NCBI GenBank assembly: GCA_031384605.1
Contig: JANNAT010000140.1
Coordinates: 1-64,000 of the forward strand
Length of the DNA: 64,000 nt
Direction of reading: 5' to 3'
Origin: JANNAT01 sp031384605
GTDB taxonomy: Bacteria > Pseudomonadota > Alphaproteobacteria > Rhodobacterales > Rhodobacteraceae
Shown: one piece after another, positions 34,992-42,699 of the stretch
How positions within the stretch are numbered: the first letter of the stretch is position 1
Layout of the letters: each line of letters starts with the position of its first letter
Position numbers and translations under genes: made by a program
The notes under the pieces: generated by a model
What the model was told of the DNA's origin: nothing
Databases searched by the model: none
The model's input: the letters and a program-made list of their open reading frames with translations, nothing else

Positions 34992-37028
34992 CTATTCCGC
35001 CGCCAGTTGGGTTTTGGCACGGTCAGCCTCCATCGTCGCCAATTCCGCCATCACAGCAGAGGCCCGCGCGATGGGGTTGGTTTGGTAAAAGCCTTTGAAA
35101 GCGTTGCGGAATGTGGCGCGGCCCATGTCGCGGGGGGCAATCGGTTGCCATGCGTTCACCGGCACCTGATCAATACGCCCCAAATGCGGATGGGCGGCAA
35201 TCATCGCTGTGCGCAGGGCGGCCAGACTGTCCCATGCTTGCGTGGCCCCCAGTTCCGCCGACAGCGCCCGCAGGATGGCCCAGTTTTCCTTGGCCTCACC
35301 GGGTGCAAAGCCTGCGCGCATCGCCAGTTGCGCACGCCCTTCGGTGTTCACGAACAGGCCATTTTCTTCGGTATAGGCGGCGGCTGGCAGGATGATATCG
35401 GCGCGGGTGGCACCCCTGTCGCCATGGCTGCCTTGGTAGATCACGAACGGCCCACCATTTTCAGATCGGGGGGCGATATCAACCTCATCTGCGCCAAGGT
35501 TGTAGATCACCTCAGCCACTTCGGTCGCGGCAACCATCCCGCCTTCGGTGACGGCCCCCACATCCATTGCCCCCACGCGGGCGGCGGCAGTGTGCAGGAT
35601 CAGCAGTTTGGAATTGGAATTTTCCGCCAGCCGCATCGCATGGGCCAGAACCGCCTCACCGTCCGCCTCATTTATAGCACCTTGACCGACGATCACGATA
35701 CTGGCTTTGGCCTTTGTGTCATCGGAAATCACCATCGACGACAGCTTTTCCAACGTCGCGCGGTCGGTGCCGACATGGGCATAGTCGTAGGTCAGATCAG
35801 CCGCCACACCCACCAACCCGATTTGCGCCCCGTTAATCCACGCCTTGCGGATACGGGCGTTCAGAACGGGGGCTTCGATACGCGGATTGGTGCCGATCAG
35901 CTGGATCATCTTGGCACTGTCAATATCTTCGATCGACGCGGTGCCAACATAGCCTGACCGATTGCCGATGGGCAGCTTTGCACCATCGGTGCGGCATTCC
36001 ACATGGCCGCCCAGACCTTCGATCATCGCCTTCAACGCAAACACCGCCTCAACCGGGGCCAGATCGCCGATCAGGCCCGCCACTTTTTTGCCCTTCATGG
36101 CAGCAGCAACCGCCAGCAAAGCTTCACCCCAGCCCGCTTTGCGCAGCTTGCCGTTTTCGCGGATATAGGGCGTGTCCAGCCGTTGGCGGCGCAAGCCATC
36201 CCACATGAAACGGGTCTTGTCGGAAATCCATTCCTCATTCACGCCATCATGGTTGCGCGGAATGATCCGCATCACTTCGCGGCCCTTGGTATCAATGCGG
36301 ATGTTGCTGCCCAAAGCATCCATCACGTCGATGGATTCGGTTTTCGACAGCTCCCATGGACGGGCCGTGAACGCATAGGGTTTTGACGTCAGCGCGCCCA
36401 CCGGGCACAGATCAATGATATTGCCCTGCAAATTGCTGTCCAATGTGGAATTCAGATAACTGGTGATTTCTGAATCCTCACCCCGCCCAGTTTGGCCCAT
36501 CTGGGTGTTGCCAGCCACTTCGGTGGCAAAGCGCACACATCGGGTGCAGGAAATGCAGCGCGTCATCTTGGTGGCGACCAGCGGCCCAAGGTTTAGATCC
36601 TCGGTCGCGCGTTTAGGTTCGCGGTAGCGGGAAAAATCCACCCCAAACGCCATCGCCTGATCTTGCAGATCACACTCGCCGCCCTGATCGCAAATCGGGC
36701 AATCAAGCGGGTGGTTGATCAAAAGAAACTCCATCACCCCCTCGCGGGCGCGTTTCACCATGGGCGAGGTGGTTTTCACCATCGGTGCCTGCCCTTCCGG
36801 CCCCGGGCGCAAATCCTTGACCTGCATCGCACAGGACGCCGCAGGTTTGGGCGGGCCACCGACAACCTCTACCAGACACATCCGGCAATTGCCCGCGATG
36901 GTCAGCCGTTCGTGATAGCAAAACCGCGGAATTTCCACGCCCGCCACTTCGGCCGCCTGAATGATGGTCATATTGCCATCAACTTCAACCTCGATGCCGT
37001 CAAAGCTGATTTTCTTGAGGTTGGTCAT
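34992..37028 (-). CDS. nuoG: NADH-quinone oxidoreductase subunit G
   Basis: 678 aa. The N-terminal part has the 2Fe-2S site (CYHERLTIAGNCRMCLVEV), the His-liganded 4Fe-4S N5 site (HPLDCPICDQGGECDLQD) and the N4 site (CISCTRCVRFATEVAG and DLCPVGALTSKPYAF). The C-terminal part is molybdopterin-oxidoreductase-like without an active site, as in all alphaproteobacterial NuoG. It passes electrons from NuoEF to NuoI. A coiled-coil gene ends 2 bp upstream of it. Confidence 0.97.
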   Translation of the reverse strand: MTNLKKISFDGIEVEVDGNMTIIQAAEVAGVEIPRFCYHERLTIAGNCRMCLVEVVGGPPKPAASCAMQVKDLRPGPEGQAPMVKTTSPMVKRAREGVMEFLLINHPLDCPICDQGGECDLQDQAMAFGVDFSRYREPKRATEDLNLGPLVATKMTRCISCTRCVRFATEVAGNTQMGQTGRGEDSEITSYLNSTLDSNLQGNIIDLCPVGALTSKPYAFTARPWELSKTESIDVMDALGSNIRIDTKGREVMRIIPRNHDGVNEEWISDKTRFMWDGLRRQRLDTPYIRENGKLRKAGWGEALLAVAAAMKGKKVAGLIGDLAPVEAVFALKAMIEGLGGHVECRTDGAKLPIGNRSGYVGTASIEDIDSAKMIQLIGTNPRIEAPVLNARIRKAWINGAQIGLVGVAADLTYDYAHVGTDRATLEKLSSMVISDDTKAKASIVIVGQGAINEADGEAVLAHAMRLAENSNSKLLILHTAAARVGAMDVGAVTEGGMVAATEVAEVIYNLGADEVDIAPRSENGGPFVIYQGSHGDRGATRADIILPAAAYTEENGLFVNTEGRAQLAMRAGFAPGEAKENWAILRALSAELGATQAWDSLAALRTAMIAAHPHLGRIDQVPVNAWQPIAPRDMGRATFRNAFKGFYQTNPIARASAVMAELATMEADRAKTQLAAE

Positions 37029-37030
37029 GG

Positions 37031-37255
37031 TCAGCCCTTTACCAGGTCAAGCCGTTTTTCAATTCTCGTCACGCGTTCATCCAAACGATCAAGCCTGCGG
37101 TTTGTAATCGCCTGCCCCTCTTCAAGATGCGACAAGCGCCTATTGATCTCTTGTTGGCCTTCGCGCACGTCGGCCAAATCGACACGCATATCGCCAAGGG
37201 TTTTCTCAAACCGGCGCATGTATTCAAGGATAAGGTTTGCTGTCTCGTCTACCAT
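37031..37255 (-). CDS. Small coiled-coil protein, unknown
   Basis: 74 aa from the ATG at 37255. It is highly charged and strongly predicted by heptad pattern to be one long coiled coil (MRVDLADVREGQQEINRRL, then HLEEGQAITNRRLDRLDERV). There is no membrane segment. It is tightly packed between the DUF3291 gene (4-bp gap) and nuoG (2-bp gap). Function unknown. Confidence 0.7.
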   Translation of the reverse strand: MVDETANLILEYMRRFEKTLGDMRVDLADVREGQQEINRRLSHLEEGQAITNRRLDRLDERVTRIEKRLDLVKG

Positions 37256-37259
37256 CGCT

Positions 37260-37766
37260 TTACTCCGCCGCAATCTTTCCGCCGCATTGGTGGGTTTTCC
37301 AACCCGTGGCGTCTTTCAGATATTTCCAGCCAAACGCTTGGTCCGTATCGCCGTTTGTCTTGATATGTTCAAGCCGTTCCAGCGCCTCGGCCAGCGTAGG
37401 TTTGTGCCCGACCGGCACCCACCACATCACGAAATGCATGGCGCCCAGCACTTCGAACCATTCCTGACGACGTTCGTAAAACTGCCGGTGCACGGTGTTC
37501 CACACAAACGCCTCAAGCGTTTCGACGTTTTCCCAAACCGTCAGGTTCGACACATACTGCGCGTCGCCGTCGATTTTCGCCTCGGTATTACCGGTGCCCG
37601 GCGCACCAGAGCCTTCCATCATCCAAACGAACCCCGGCATGCGTTTGCCCAGCCCATTCACCCGGTCCAACGCACTCATGAATTCGGCCACGCGCGGATC
37701 ATCGACGGGGGCCAACAGGCGGCCCACGTTCAATTCCGCCAGATGATGTCCGGCAGGTGCGCTCAT
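37260..37766 (-). CDS. DUF3291 family protein
   Basis: 168 aa. Sequence features match DUF3291, a dimeric alpha/beta barrel-like family: HLAELNVGRLLAPVDDPRV, VSNLTVWENVETLEAFVWNTVH, and a Trp-rich VMWWVPVGHKPTLAEALERL. The start at 37766 overlaps the upstream stop by 4 bp. It is one of the soluble extra proteins in the nuoF-nuoG interval. Its role is unknown; related folds include monooxygenase-like proteins. Confidence 0.8.
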   Translation of the reverse strand: MSAPAGHHLAELNVGRLLAPVDDPRVAEFMSALDRVNGLGKRMPGFVWMMEGSGAPGTGNTEAKIDGDAQYVSNLTVWENVETLEAFVWNTVHRQFYERRQEWFEVLGAMHFVMWWVPVGHKPTLAEALERLEHIKTNGDTDQAFGWKYLKDATGWKTHQCGGKIAAE

Positions 37767-38167
37767 TTCCACGACCGCAGCAAACTGCCCGCCAACGTGC
37801 CTTTTTCAATTTCCGCCCGGCCAACGACGCAGTAGGTTTCCGCATCCCCCTCAACCGCGCCCGCCTTTTTCAGATAGGCATTGGCCTCTGCCTTGATCCG
37901 CGCCTTTTCGGTTTTATCCTTTAGAAACGCCTTAACCTCGGCCTCTTTATAGCCCTGATCGCGCGCGTAACTTTCCAGCGCGTTCAATTCGCCCAAAACC
38001 ACGAACATCTTGGCCGAAATCGACGGGCAGGTTTTGCGGATCGTATCGCCCACCTGCCCCGCGATCAGCGTATCATTGATCCGCTTTTCCTGGTTCAACG
38101 GGGTTTGCGCCATCGCGGGTGCGACCAACAGCGCGGCAAGGCTGACGGATAGGATTAGTTTGGTCAT
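37763..38167 (-). CDS. Secreted protein, DUF5333-like
   Basis: 134 aa with a clear signal peptide (KLILSVSLAALLVAPAMAQ). The mature part is helical and has two Cys (KTCPSIS and ETYCVVG) that could form a disulfide in the periplasm. It resembles the Rhodobacteraceae family DUF5333, which I recall as being found in nuo operons; this assignment is from memory and needs a profile search. It starts 98 bp after the preceding lipoprotein gene, and its stop overlaps the DUF3291 start. Confidence 0.65.
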   Translation of the reverse strand: MTKLILSVSLAALLVAPAMAQTPLNQEKRINDTLIAGQVGDTIRKTCPSISAKMFVVLGELNALESYARDQGYKEAEVKAFLKDKTEKARIKAEANAYLKKAGAVEGDAETYCVVGRAEIEKGTLAGSLLRSWK

Positions 38168-38265
38168 TTTACTCTCCAGAACATTGACTGGACCCATTAT
38201 GCGGGTGATCCCGCCTGATATGCCATAACGGGCGGCGCAATTTGGCGTGACATCGCCTAGCGCGA

Positions 38266-38625
38266 TCATGCGCACCCCCCTTTGAATTGCCAAGACCCCC
38301 TAACGTAATGCCCAAAAGCCTGCGGGCTGACGCGGCTGCCTCGGCTGGCGCAGAATTGATCTGCCACGCGCTTTGCCACCAAGCCATCCGAGTTGGCAAA
38401 CGCAGCACTATCGCGGGTGATCGTTAACAGCGCGCCGCGCGCGACCGGTTCCAGATCGGCGATATAGCTGGCACCGCCCCGTTCGATCGCCACAGGCCCA
38501 CTGGCCGACAGCGGCATCGGCACATTGGCGCAACCAGATAGAGCTGCCGAAATTGTGGCACCCCACAACAACCAAGATGCCTTTGTCGATAGCAAACAAC
38601 CGACATATCGGCCTTGAAGTGTCAT
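38266..38625 (-). CDS. Small lipoprotein downstream of a methyltransferase gene
   Basis: 119 aa. The hydrophobic n-terminal region (WLLWGATISAALSGC) ends in a lipobox. The ATG at 38625 overlaps the methyltransferase stop in an ATGA and has AAGGG at 9 bases. Two more Cys (QFCASRG and FKGGC at the C-terminus) could form a disulfide. Its sequence PMPLSAS just after the lipid Cys recurs in the truncated ORF at 39491-39613. No known family. Confidence 0.65.
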   Translation of the reverse strand: MTLQGRYVGCLLSTKASWLLWGATISAALSGCANVPMPLSASGPVAIERGGASYIADLEPVARGALLTITRDSAAFANSDGLVAKRVADQFCASRGSRVSPQAFGHYVRGSWQFKGGCA

Positions 38626-39383
38626 TGCGGACGGCCCTTAACGCTGTGCTGCGGCATCGGAACTATTGCTTTTTCCATCACCACAATAGAATCGTGAATG
38701 TGCATCACCGCCAAGAAATCACGCGTGCCGACGATTTTTTGACCCTTCCGATGATACCAATGATGCATGTCATCAATAAGTACTTTTAATGTATTCGTAA
38801 AACCTGCCGCCCGTCCTTCTCCGCCACCATGGCGGCGCCAATACGAAGTGTGCATGTCTTCGACCAGATAAAGGCCACCATTGGCTAGCAATGGAAACAA
38901 AATGTTAAGACTTGCGTTCATATGCTTGGCGATATGGCTTCCGTCATCAAGAATGATGTCAACGCCCCCCATTTCGTCGATGACACTTTTCAGAAAATTA
39001 GGGTCATCTTGCGACCCTATTCTGACTTGGCCATCTTTGCCGTTAAATTTTGCACAGTTGGGGTCAATATCGACACCAAAAATAATTGCGTCAGCTCCAA
39101 AGTATTTTCGCCACATCGTCAGCGACCCACCTTTGGAAACACCAATTTCCAGCATCCGCAAAGGTCGATTTTTCCAAGGGAAAAAATAACGATCATAGAT
39201 CGGTAAATAATGATGCCATTTGTCGACTGGAACCCCAGTGTTGTCCCAAAACAAGGCCTCAAACTCTGTCGGTAGCCTGCCGGTTTCTGGTCGGCTTCCT
39301 TCATAAGCAAAACGTGACGTATTTTCGTGGGGCATAAGTCTCGCATAGATGGGGCGGATGATGGCCTTTAGAAAGCGACGCAT
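38622..39383 (-). CDS. Class I SAM-dependent methyltransferase, paralogue B
   Basis: 253 aa from the ATG at 39383, preceded by AAGGAGA at about 6 bases. The AdoMet site is MLEIGVSKGGSL, with the acidic loop FGVDIDPNCAKF and a metal/His motif DIILDDGSHIAKHMNASL. The overall pattern is that of small-molecule or sugar O-methyltransferases of the CmcI/macrocin type. It is about 70% identical by eye to the gene at 40132-40911. The DNA looks richer in A+T than the nuo genes around it. Lying between nuoF and nuoG, it is unlikely to be part of complex I. Substrate unknown; a surface polysaccharide is one possibility. Confidence 0.85.
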   Translation of the reverse strand: MRRFLKAIIRPIYARLMPHENTSRFAYEGSRPETGRLPTEFEALFWDNTGVPVDKWHHYLPIYDRYFFPWKNRPLRMLEIGVSKGGSLTMWRKYFGADAIIFGVDIDPNCAKFNGKDGQVRIGSQDDPNFLKSVIDEMGGVDIILDDGSHIAKHMNASLNILFPLLANGGLYLVEDMHTSYWRRHGGGEGRAAGFTNTLKVLIDDMHHWYHRKGQKIVGTRDFLAVMHIHDSIVVMEKAIVPMPQHSVKGRPQ

Positions 39384-39490
39384 ACAAGGTCTCCTTCGAT
39401 CCAACGTGAAGCTTTACAGGTGGCCAATTTTTGTTTCATCGATTTGATCCTCAATCTGCCCATGCCGAACCACACTGGCCTTTCAATTTT

Positions 39491-39613
39491 CTACGTCGCA
39501 ACGCTTGTTAAATTGTCCTGCATCCATTCGCTTGCCGACAGCGGCATTGGCCGCAAAACCGGTGCGCTGCAGGCGGAAAGCAGGGTCAGGATGATCACCA
39601 GGGGGCCTTTCAT
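39491..39613 (-). CDS. Very small lipoprotein-like ORF, probably a decayed paralogue
   Basis: 40 codons. It starts 4 bp after the stop of the membrane protein gene and encodes a signal peptide with lipobox LLSAC. Eight residues after the Cys it reads PMPLSAS, the same heptad that follows the lipid Cys of the full-length lipoprotein at 38266-38625. It then stops after about 12 unrelated residues. Interpretation: the 5' part of a lipoprotein gene cut off by insertion or deletion. It may still be translated. Confidence 0.45.
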   Translation of the reverse strand: MKGPLVIILTLLSACSAPVLRPMPLSASEWMQDNLTSVAT

Positions 39614-39617
39614 CGGG

Positions 39618-39917
39618 TTACTTGAACACATCATCGCTGTCACGTCCGGGCCAGTCTTTCATCAGCAGCACGACAAGCGGCGTGATATACAACACCGCCG
39701 ATACAATCATCGTCAGCACCGAATAGCCTTCAACCGTCAAAAACATGCCGCCATAAAGGGCTACGTTGGCGAACGTCGTGAACGCAAAGGCCAACAGGGG
39801 CAGAAAGCACAAAACCATAATGCCGCCGCGCAAACCGGTTTTGCGATACAATGCGAAAAGCACAATCGACGTGATGACCGGATCAATCAACCCAAACAGA
39901 GACATTACCGTTATCAT
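39618..39917 (-). CDS. Small membrane protein, unknown
   Basis: 99 aa with three predicted membrane helices (LIDPVITSIVLFALY, IMVLCFLPLLAFAFTTFANVA, and SVLTMIVSAVLYITPLVVLL) and a charged tail (KDWPGRDSDDVFK). The ATG overlaps the stop of the nuoF-like fragment in an ATGA, the same kind of overlap seen between true operon genes. This suggests that it originally followed a complete nuoF. No family recognised. Confidence 0.65.
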   Translation of the reverse strand: MITVMSLFGLIDPVITSIVLFALYRKTGLRGGIMVLCFLPLLAFAFTTFANVALYGGMFLTVEGYSVLTMIVSAVLYITPLVVLLMKDWPGRDSDDVFK

Positions 39918-40132
39918 GCTGCTGCCATTGCCTCCACGCGGGCTGTCTTTGGCGCGTTGATGCGGCGTTCAGTCTTTTCCCGTAAATGCCGCACCGGCCC
40001 CGCAATGGGCCCGGCCGCCGCGTCGCCTGACGCACAAATCCTGTGGCCTTCGACCTGTTTGGTCACCGGCAACCGCATGTCGATTTTCACACCATCGGGT
40101 TCGCCGCGCGCAACACGTTGCATCATGCGCAT
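39914..40132 (-). pseudogene. Second, degenerate copy of the nuoF 3' end
   Basis: 72 codons, open from ATG to TGA, aligning without gaps to the last 72 residues of intact NuoF (about 45 of 72 identical by eye): TKQVEGHRICASGDAAAGPI here against TKQVEGHTICALGDAAAWPI there. It keeps the single Cys that is the last ligand of cluster N3 but lacks the CxxCxxC and all FMN/NADH-binding parts, so it cannot work as NuoF. Substitutions fall at otherwise conserved sites, which suggests relaxed selection. Homology starts at the base after the methyltransferase A stop (TAATG). Confidence 0.85.
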
Positions 40133-40911
40133 TACTCAGTGCCTCGCTTTGAGTGTTTTGGCCTGACGACCATCTCTTTTTCAAGAACCACCAGGGAATC
40201 GTGGACATGCATCGCGGCCAGATAATCGCGCGTGCCCGCTACCTTTTGTCCCTGCGAATGGTACCAGTGGTGCATGTCATCTATCAAAGTTTTCATCGTT
40301 TTGGTAAAGCCGGAATTCTCGTCGTTTCCACCGCCATGGCTGGGCCAATAAGACGTGTGCAGATCTTCTAAAACATAGATCCCACCGACACTTAAAATCG
40401 GAAACAAAACATCAAGGCTTGCGTCCATGTGCTTGGCAACATGGCTGCCATCATCCAAAACGATGTCGATGCCGCCCATTTCTGCCGCTACCGAGCGCAA
40501 GAAGTCCGGATCATCTTGCGATCCTATCCTTACCTGACCGTCAAGACCGTTGAATTTTGCACAGTTTTGATCAATATCTATGCCGAAAATAACGGCGTCC
40601 GGCCCAAAATAGCGCCGCCAAAGCGCCAATGAGCCGCCTTTTGAAACGCCGATTTCAAGCATTTTAACGGGGCGGTTTTTCCAAGGCTGAAAATACCGAT
40701 CATATAGCGGCAAATAGTGGTGCCACTTATGAACGATTGTGCCGGTGTTGTTCCAGAAAAGAGCCTCAATTTCTGTTGGCGCAGCGCCAGTATCGACGCG
40801 CTCGCCAGTATGGGCGAACTTGTGGATACCTGCGGGACGTTTATCATTAAACTCGGTCCGCATTTTTCGCGCGACTTTTTTCAACCCTTTTTTCCACTCT
40901 GTTATAAGCAT
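40132..40911 (-). CDS. Class I SAM-dependent methyltransferase, paralogue A
   Basis: 259 aa from the ATG at 40911, 4 bp after the nuoF stop; a GGA within the nuoF end serves as its ribosome-binding site. AdoMet site MLEIGVSKGGSLALW, acidic loop FGIDIDQNCAKF and DIVLDDGSHVAKHMDASL. Same family as the gene at 38622-39383 and clearly its paralogue. The basic N-terminus (EWKKGLKKVARKMR) differs from the paralogue. It is flanked on both sides by nuoF 3' sequence. Substrate unknown. Confidence 0.87.
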   Translation of the reverse strand: MLITEWKKGLKKVARKMRTEFNDKRPAGIHKFAHTGERVDTGAAPTEIEALFWNNTGTIVHKWHHYLPLYDRYFQPWKNRPVKMLEIGVSKGGSLALWRRYFGPDAVIFGIDIDQNCAKFNGLDGQVRIGSQDDPDFLRSVAAEMGGIDIVLDDGSHVAKHMDASLDVLFPILSVGGIYVLEDLHTSYWPSHGGGNDENSGFTKTMKTLIDDMHHWYHSQGQKVAGTRDYLAAMHVHDSLVVLEKEMVVRPKHSKRGTE

Positions 40912-40915
40912 GGCA

Positions 40916-42211
40916 TCATTCCGCAGCCATAGCGCCCATGCGCCCCGATTTTTTCGCCTTGATGCGGTCTTCAATTTCTTCGCGGAAATGGCGCACCAGC
41001 CCCTGAATGGGCCAGGCCGCGGCATCGCCCAAGGCGCAAATGGTGTGGCCTTCCACCTGTTTGGTCACCGACAACAGCATGTCAATCTCTTCAACTTCCG
41101 CCTCGCCGCGCACCAGACGGTCCATCACCCGCATCATCCAGCCGGTGCCTTCGCGACACGGCGTGCATTGGCCACAGCTTTCGTGCTTGTAGAATTTCGA
41201 CAGCCGCCAGATGGCTTTGATCACGTCGGTGGATTGGTCCATCACGATCACCGCGGCCGTGCCAAGGCCCGACTTTTGCTCGCGCAGCCAGTCGAAATCC
41301 ATGATGGCATCATCACATTGGCTTGCGTTCAGCATCGGCACAGAAGACCCACCGGGGATCACCGCCTTGATGTTTTTCCACCCACCCCGCACGCCGCCGC
41401 AATGTTTGTCCAACAAATCGCGCAAAGATACAGACATCGCTTCTTCAACCACGCAAGGGTTGTTCACATGGCCGGAAACCCCGAACAGCTTGGTGCCTGC
41501 ATTGTTGGGCCGCCCGAAACCCGCAAACCAATCCGCACCGCGCCGCAAAATTGTGGGCACAACGGCGATGGATTCGACGTTGTTCACCGTTGTAGGGCAA
41601 CCATAAAGGCCGCTGCCTGCCGGAAACGGCGGCTTCATCCGGGGCATGCCTTTTTTACCCTCAAGGCTTTCCAGAAGGGCTGTTTCTTCACCGCAAATAT
41701 AGGCGCCAGCCCCGTGATGCAGGTAAATCTCAAAATCCCAACCGGATTTCGCGGCGTTGCGCCCCACCAGCCCCGCATCATAGCATTCGTCAATCGCCGC
41801 CTGCAGTGCTTCGCGTTCGCGGATATATTCGCCGCGAATGTAGATATAACAGGCGTTGGCGTTCATCGCGTATGCGGCAATCAGACAGCCCTCGATCAAC
41901 GTATGCGGATCATGCCGCATGATCTCGCGGTCTTTGCAGGTGCCCGGCTCAGACTCGTCGGCGTTCACCACCAGATAGCTGGGCCGCCCGTCCGATTGCT
42001 TGGGCATGAACGACCATTTCAGACCCGTCGGAAACCCCGCCCCGCCGCGCCCACGCAGGCCCGATGCCTTCATCTGATCAATGATCGTGTCGCGGCCCCG
42101 TGCGATAATCGCGGCTGTGCCTGCCCAATGGCCACGCTTTTTTGCCCCTGCAAGACTCCGGTCATGCATTCCGTAAAGGTTTGTAAAGATGCGGTCTTTA
42201 TCCTGAAGCAT
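40916..42211 (-). CDS. nuoF: NADH-quinone oxidoreductase subunit F
   Basis: 431 aa. NADH/FMN site GLRGRGGAGFPTGLKW and ADESEPGTCKDREIM, and GAGAYICGEETALLESLEG. Cluster N3 ligands are ESCGQCTPCREGTGW plus the Cys in TICALGDAAA. It is the NADH dehydrogenase subunit at the tip of the peripheral arm. The start has a strong AGGAAGGGG site. The last 72 codons are duplicated in decayed form at 39914-40132. Confidence 0.97.
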   Translation of the reverse strand: MLQDKDRIFTNLYGMHDRSLAGAKKRGHWAGTAAIIARGRDTIIDQMKASGLRGRGGAGFPTGLKWSFMPKQSDGRPSYLVVNADESEPGTCKDREIMRHDPHTLIEGCLIAAYAMNANACYIYIRGEYIREREALQAAIDECYDAGLVGRNAAKSGWDFEIYLHHGAGAYICGEETALLESLEGKKGMPRMKPPFPAGSGLYGCPTTVNNVESIAVVPTILRRGADWFAGFGRPNNAGTKLFGVSGHVNNPCVVEEAMSVSLRDLLDKHCGGVRGGWKNIKAVIPGGSSVPMLNASQCDDAIMDFDWLREQKSGLGTAAVIVMDQSTDVIKAIWRLSKFYKHESCGQCTPCREGTGWMMRVMDRLVRGEAEVEEIDMLLSVTKQVEGHTICALGDAAAWPIQGLVRHFREEIEDRIKAKKSGRMGAMAAE

Positions 42212-42222
42212 GATGCCCCTTC

Positions 42223-42447
42223 CTATGACGCGCGTGCGCGCCAGATTTTATACGTGACAACCATCGACCAGATGAACCCTGCCGCCGCCGCCAGATCAAC
42301 CAGCAAAGTGTATTCCACCGGCCAGCCATATTCCGCCCCGATCAGTTGCACCAAAAGCCAGATCGCCATTGTGCCCACCAAAACCACAGCCGCACGCCGC
42401 GCCTGACGGGCGCGCTGCACTTGCGATGGGTCGGGGTGCGCGGCCAT
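42223..42447 (-). CDS. Small membrane protein, DUF5337-like
   Basis: 74 aa from the ATG at 42447, 4 bp after the preceding stop; an in-frame ATG at 42483 would overlap that gene by 32 bp and has no ribosome-binding site. A basic N-terminus (RARQARRAA) precedes two membrane helices (VVLVGTMAIWLLVQLIGAEYG and YTLLVDLAAAAGFIWSMVV). From memory it resembles DUF5337, a Rhodobacterales family seen beside nuoF; not verified. Function unknown. Confidence 0.65.
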   Translation of the reverse strand: MAAHPDPSQVQRARQARRAAVVLVGTMAIWLLVQLIGAEYGWPVEYTLLVDLAAAAGFIWSMVVTYKIWRARAS

Positions 42448-42451
42448 GGTG

Positions 42452-42691
42452 TTAATGATGCCCTGATGCGTGATCGTCGCCATGATCGACAGCGGTCAAT
42501 TCCACCCCGCCCGACCCAAGCAAAACGCCAAACACCGAAAACACCACCGCGCCCACCACGAAGGCCGCAGATATACCAACATCGCCCAGCAAGCGGGCCA
42601 AAGTTGCCGCGATCAGCCCGGCCACAACAGCCACCAACCAGCCACCTTCCCATGGTCCATCCACCGCCGCGTGATCGTGCATCTGGTCCAT
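42452..42691 (-). CDS. Small membrane protein between nuoE and nuoF, unknown
   Basis: 79 aa from the ATG at 42691, with GAGGG at 7 bases. Two membrane helices (WLVAVVAGLIAATLARLLG and ISAAFVVGAVVFSVFGVLLG) lie between His/Asp-rich ends (MDQMHDHAAVDGP and DHGDDHASGHH). The His-rich ends could bind metal. It lies 8 bp after nuoE and 4 bp before the DUF5337-like gene. No family recognised. Confidence 0.7.
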   Translation of the reverse strand: MDQMHDHAAVDGPWEGGWLVAVVAGLIAATLARLLGDVGISAAFVVGAVVFSVFGVLLGSGGVELTAVDHGDDHASGHH

Positions 42692-42699
42692 ATCAGCCC

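Noticed and set aside
34506..35957. 483-codon plus-strand open frame opposite nuoG
   Set aside because: Antisense shadow of nuoG and the lipoprotein gene, without ribosome-binding site or recognisable domain.
40739..42406. 555-codon plus-strand open frame opposite nuoF
   Set aside because: Long only because the opposite strand is a high-G+C coding gene; residues are typical of a shadow frame.
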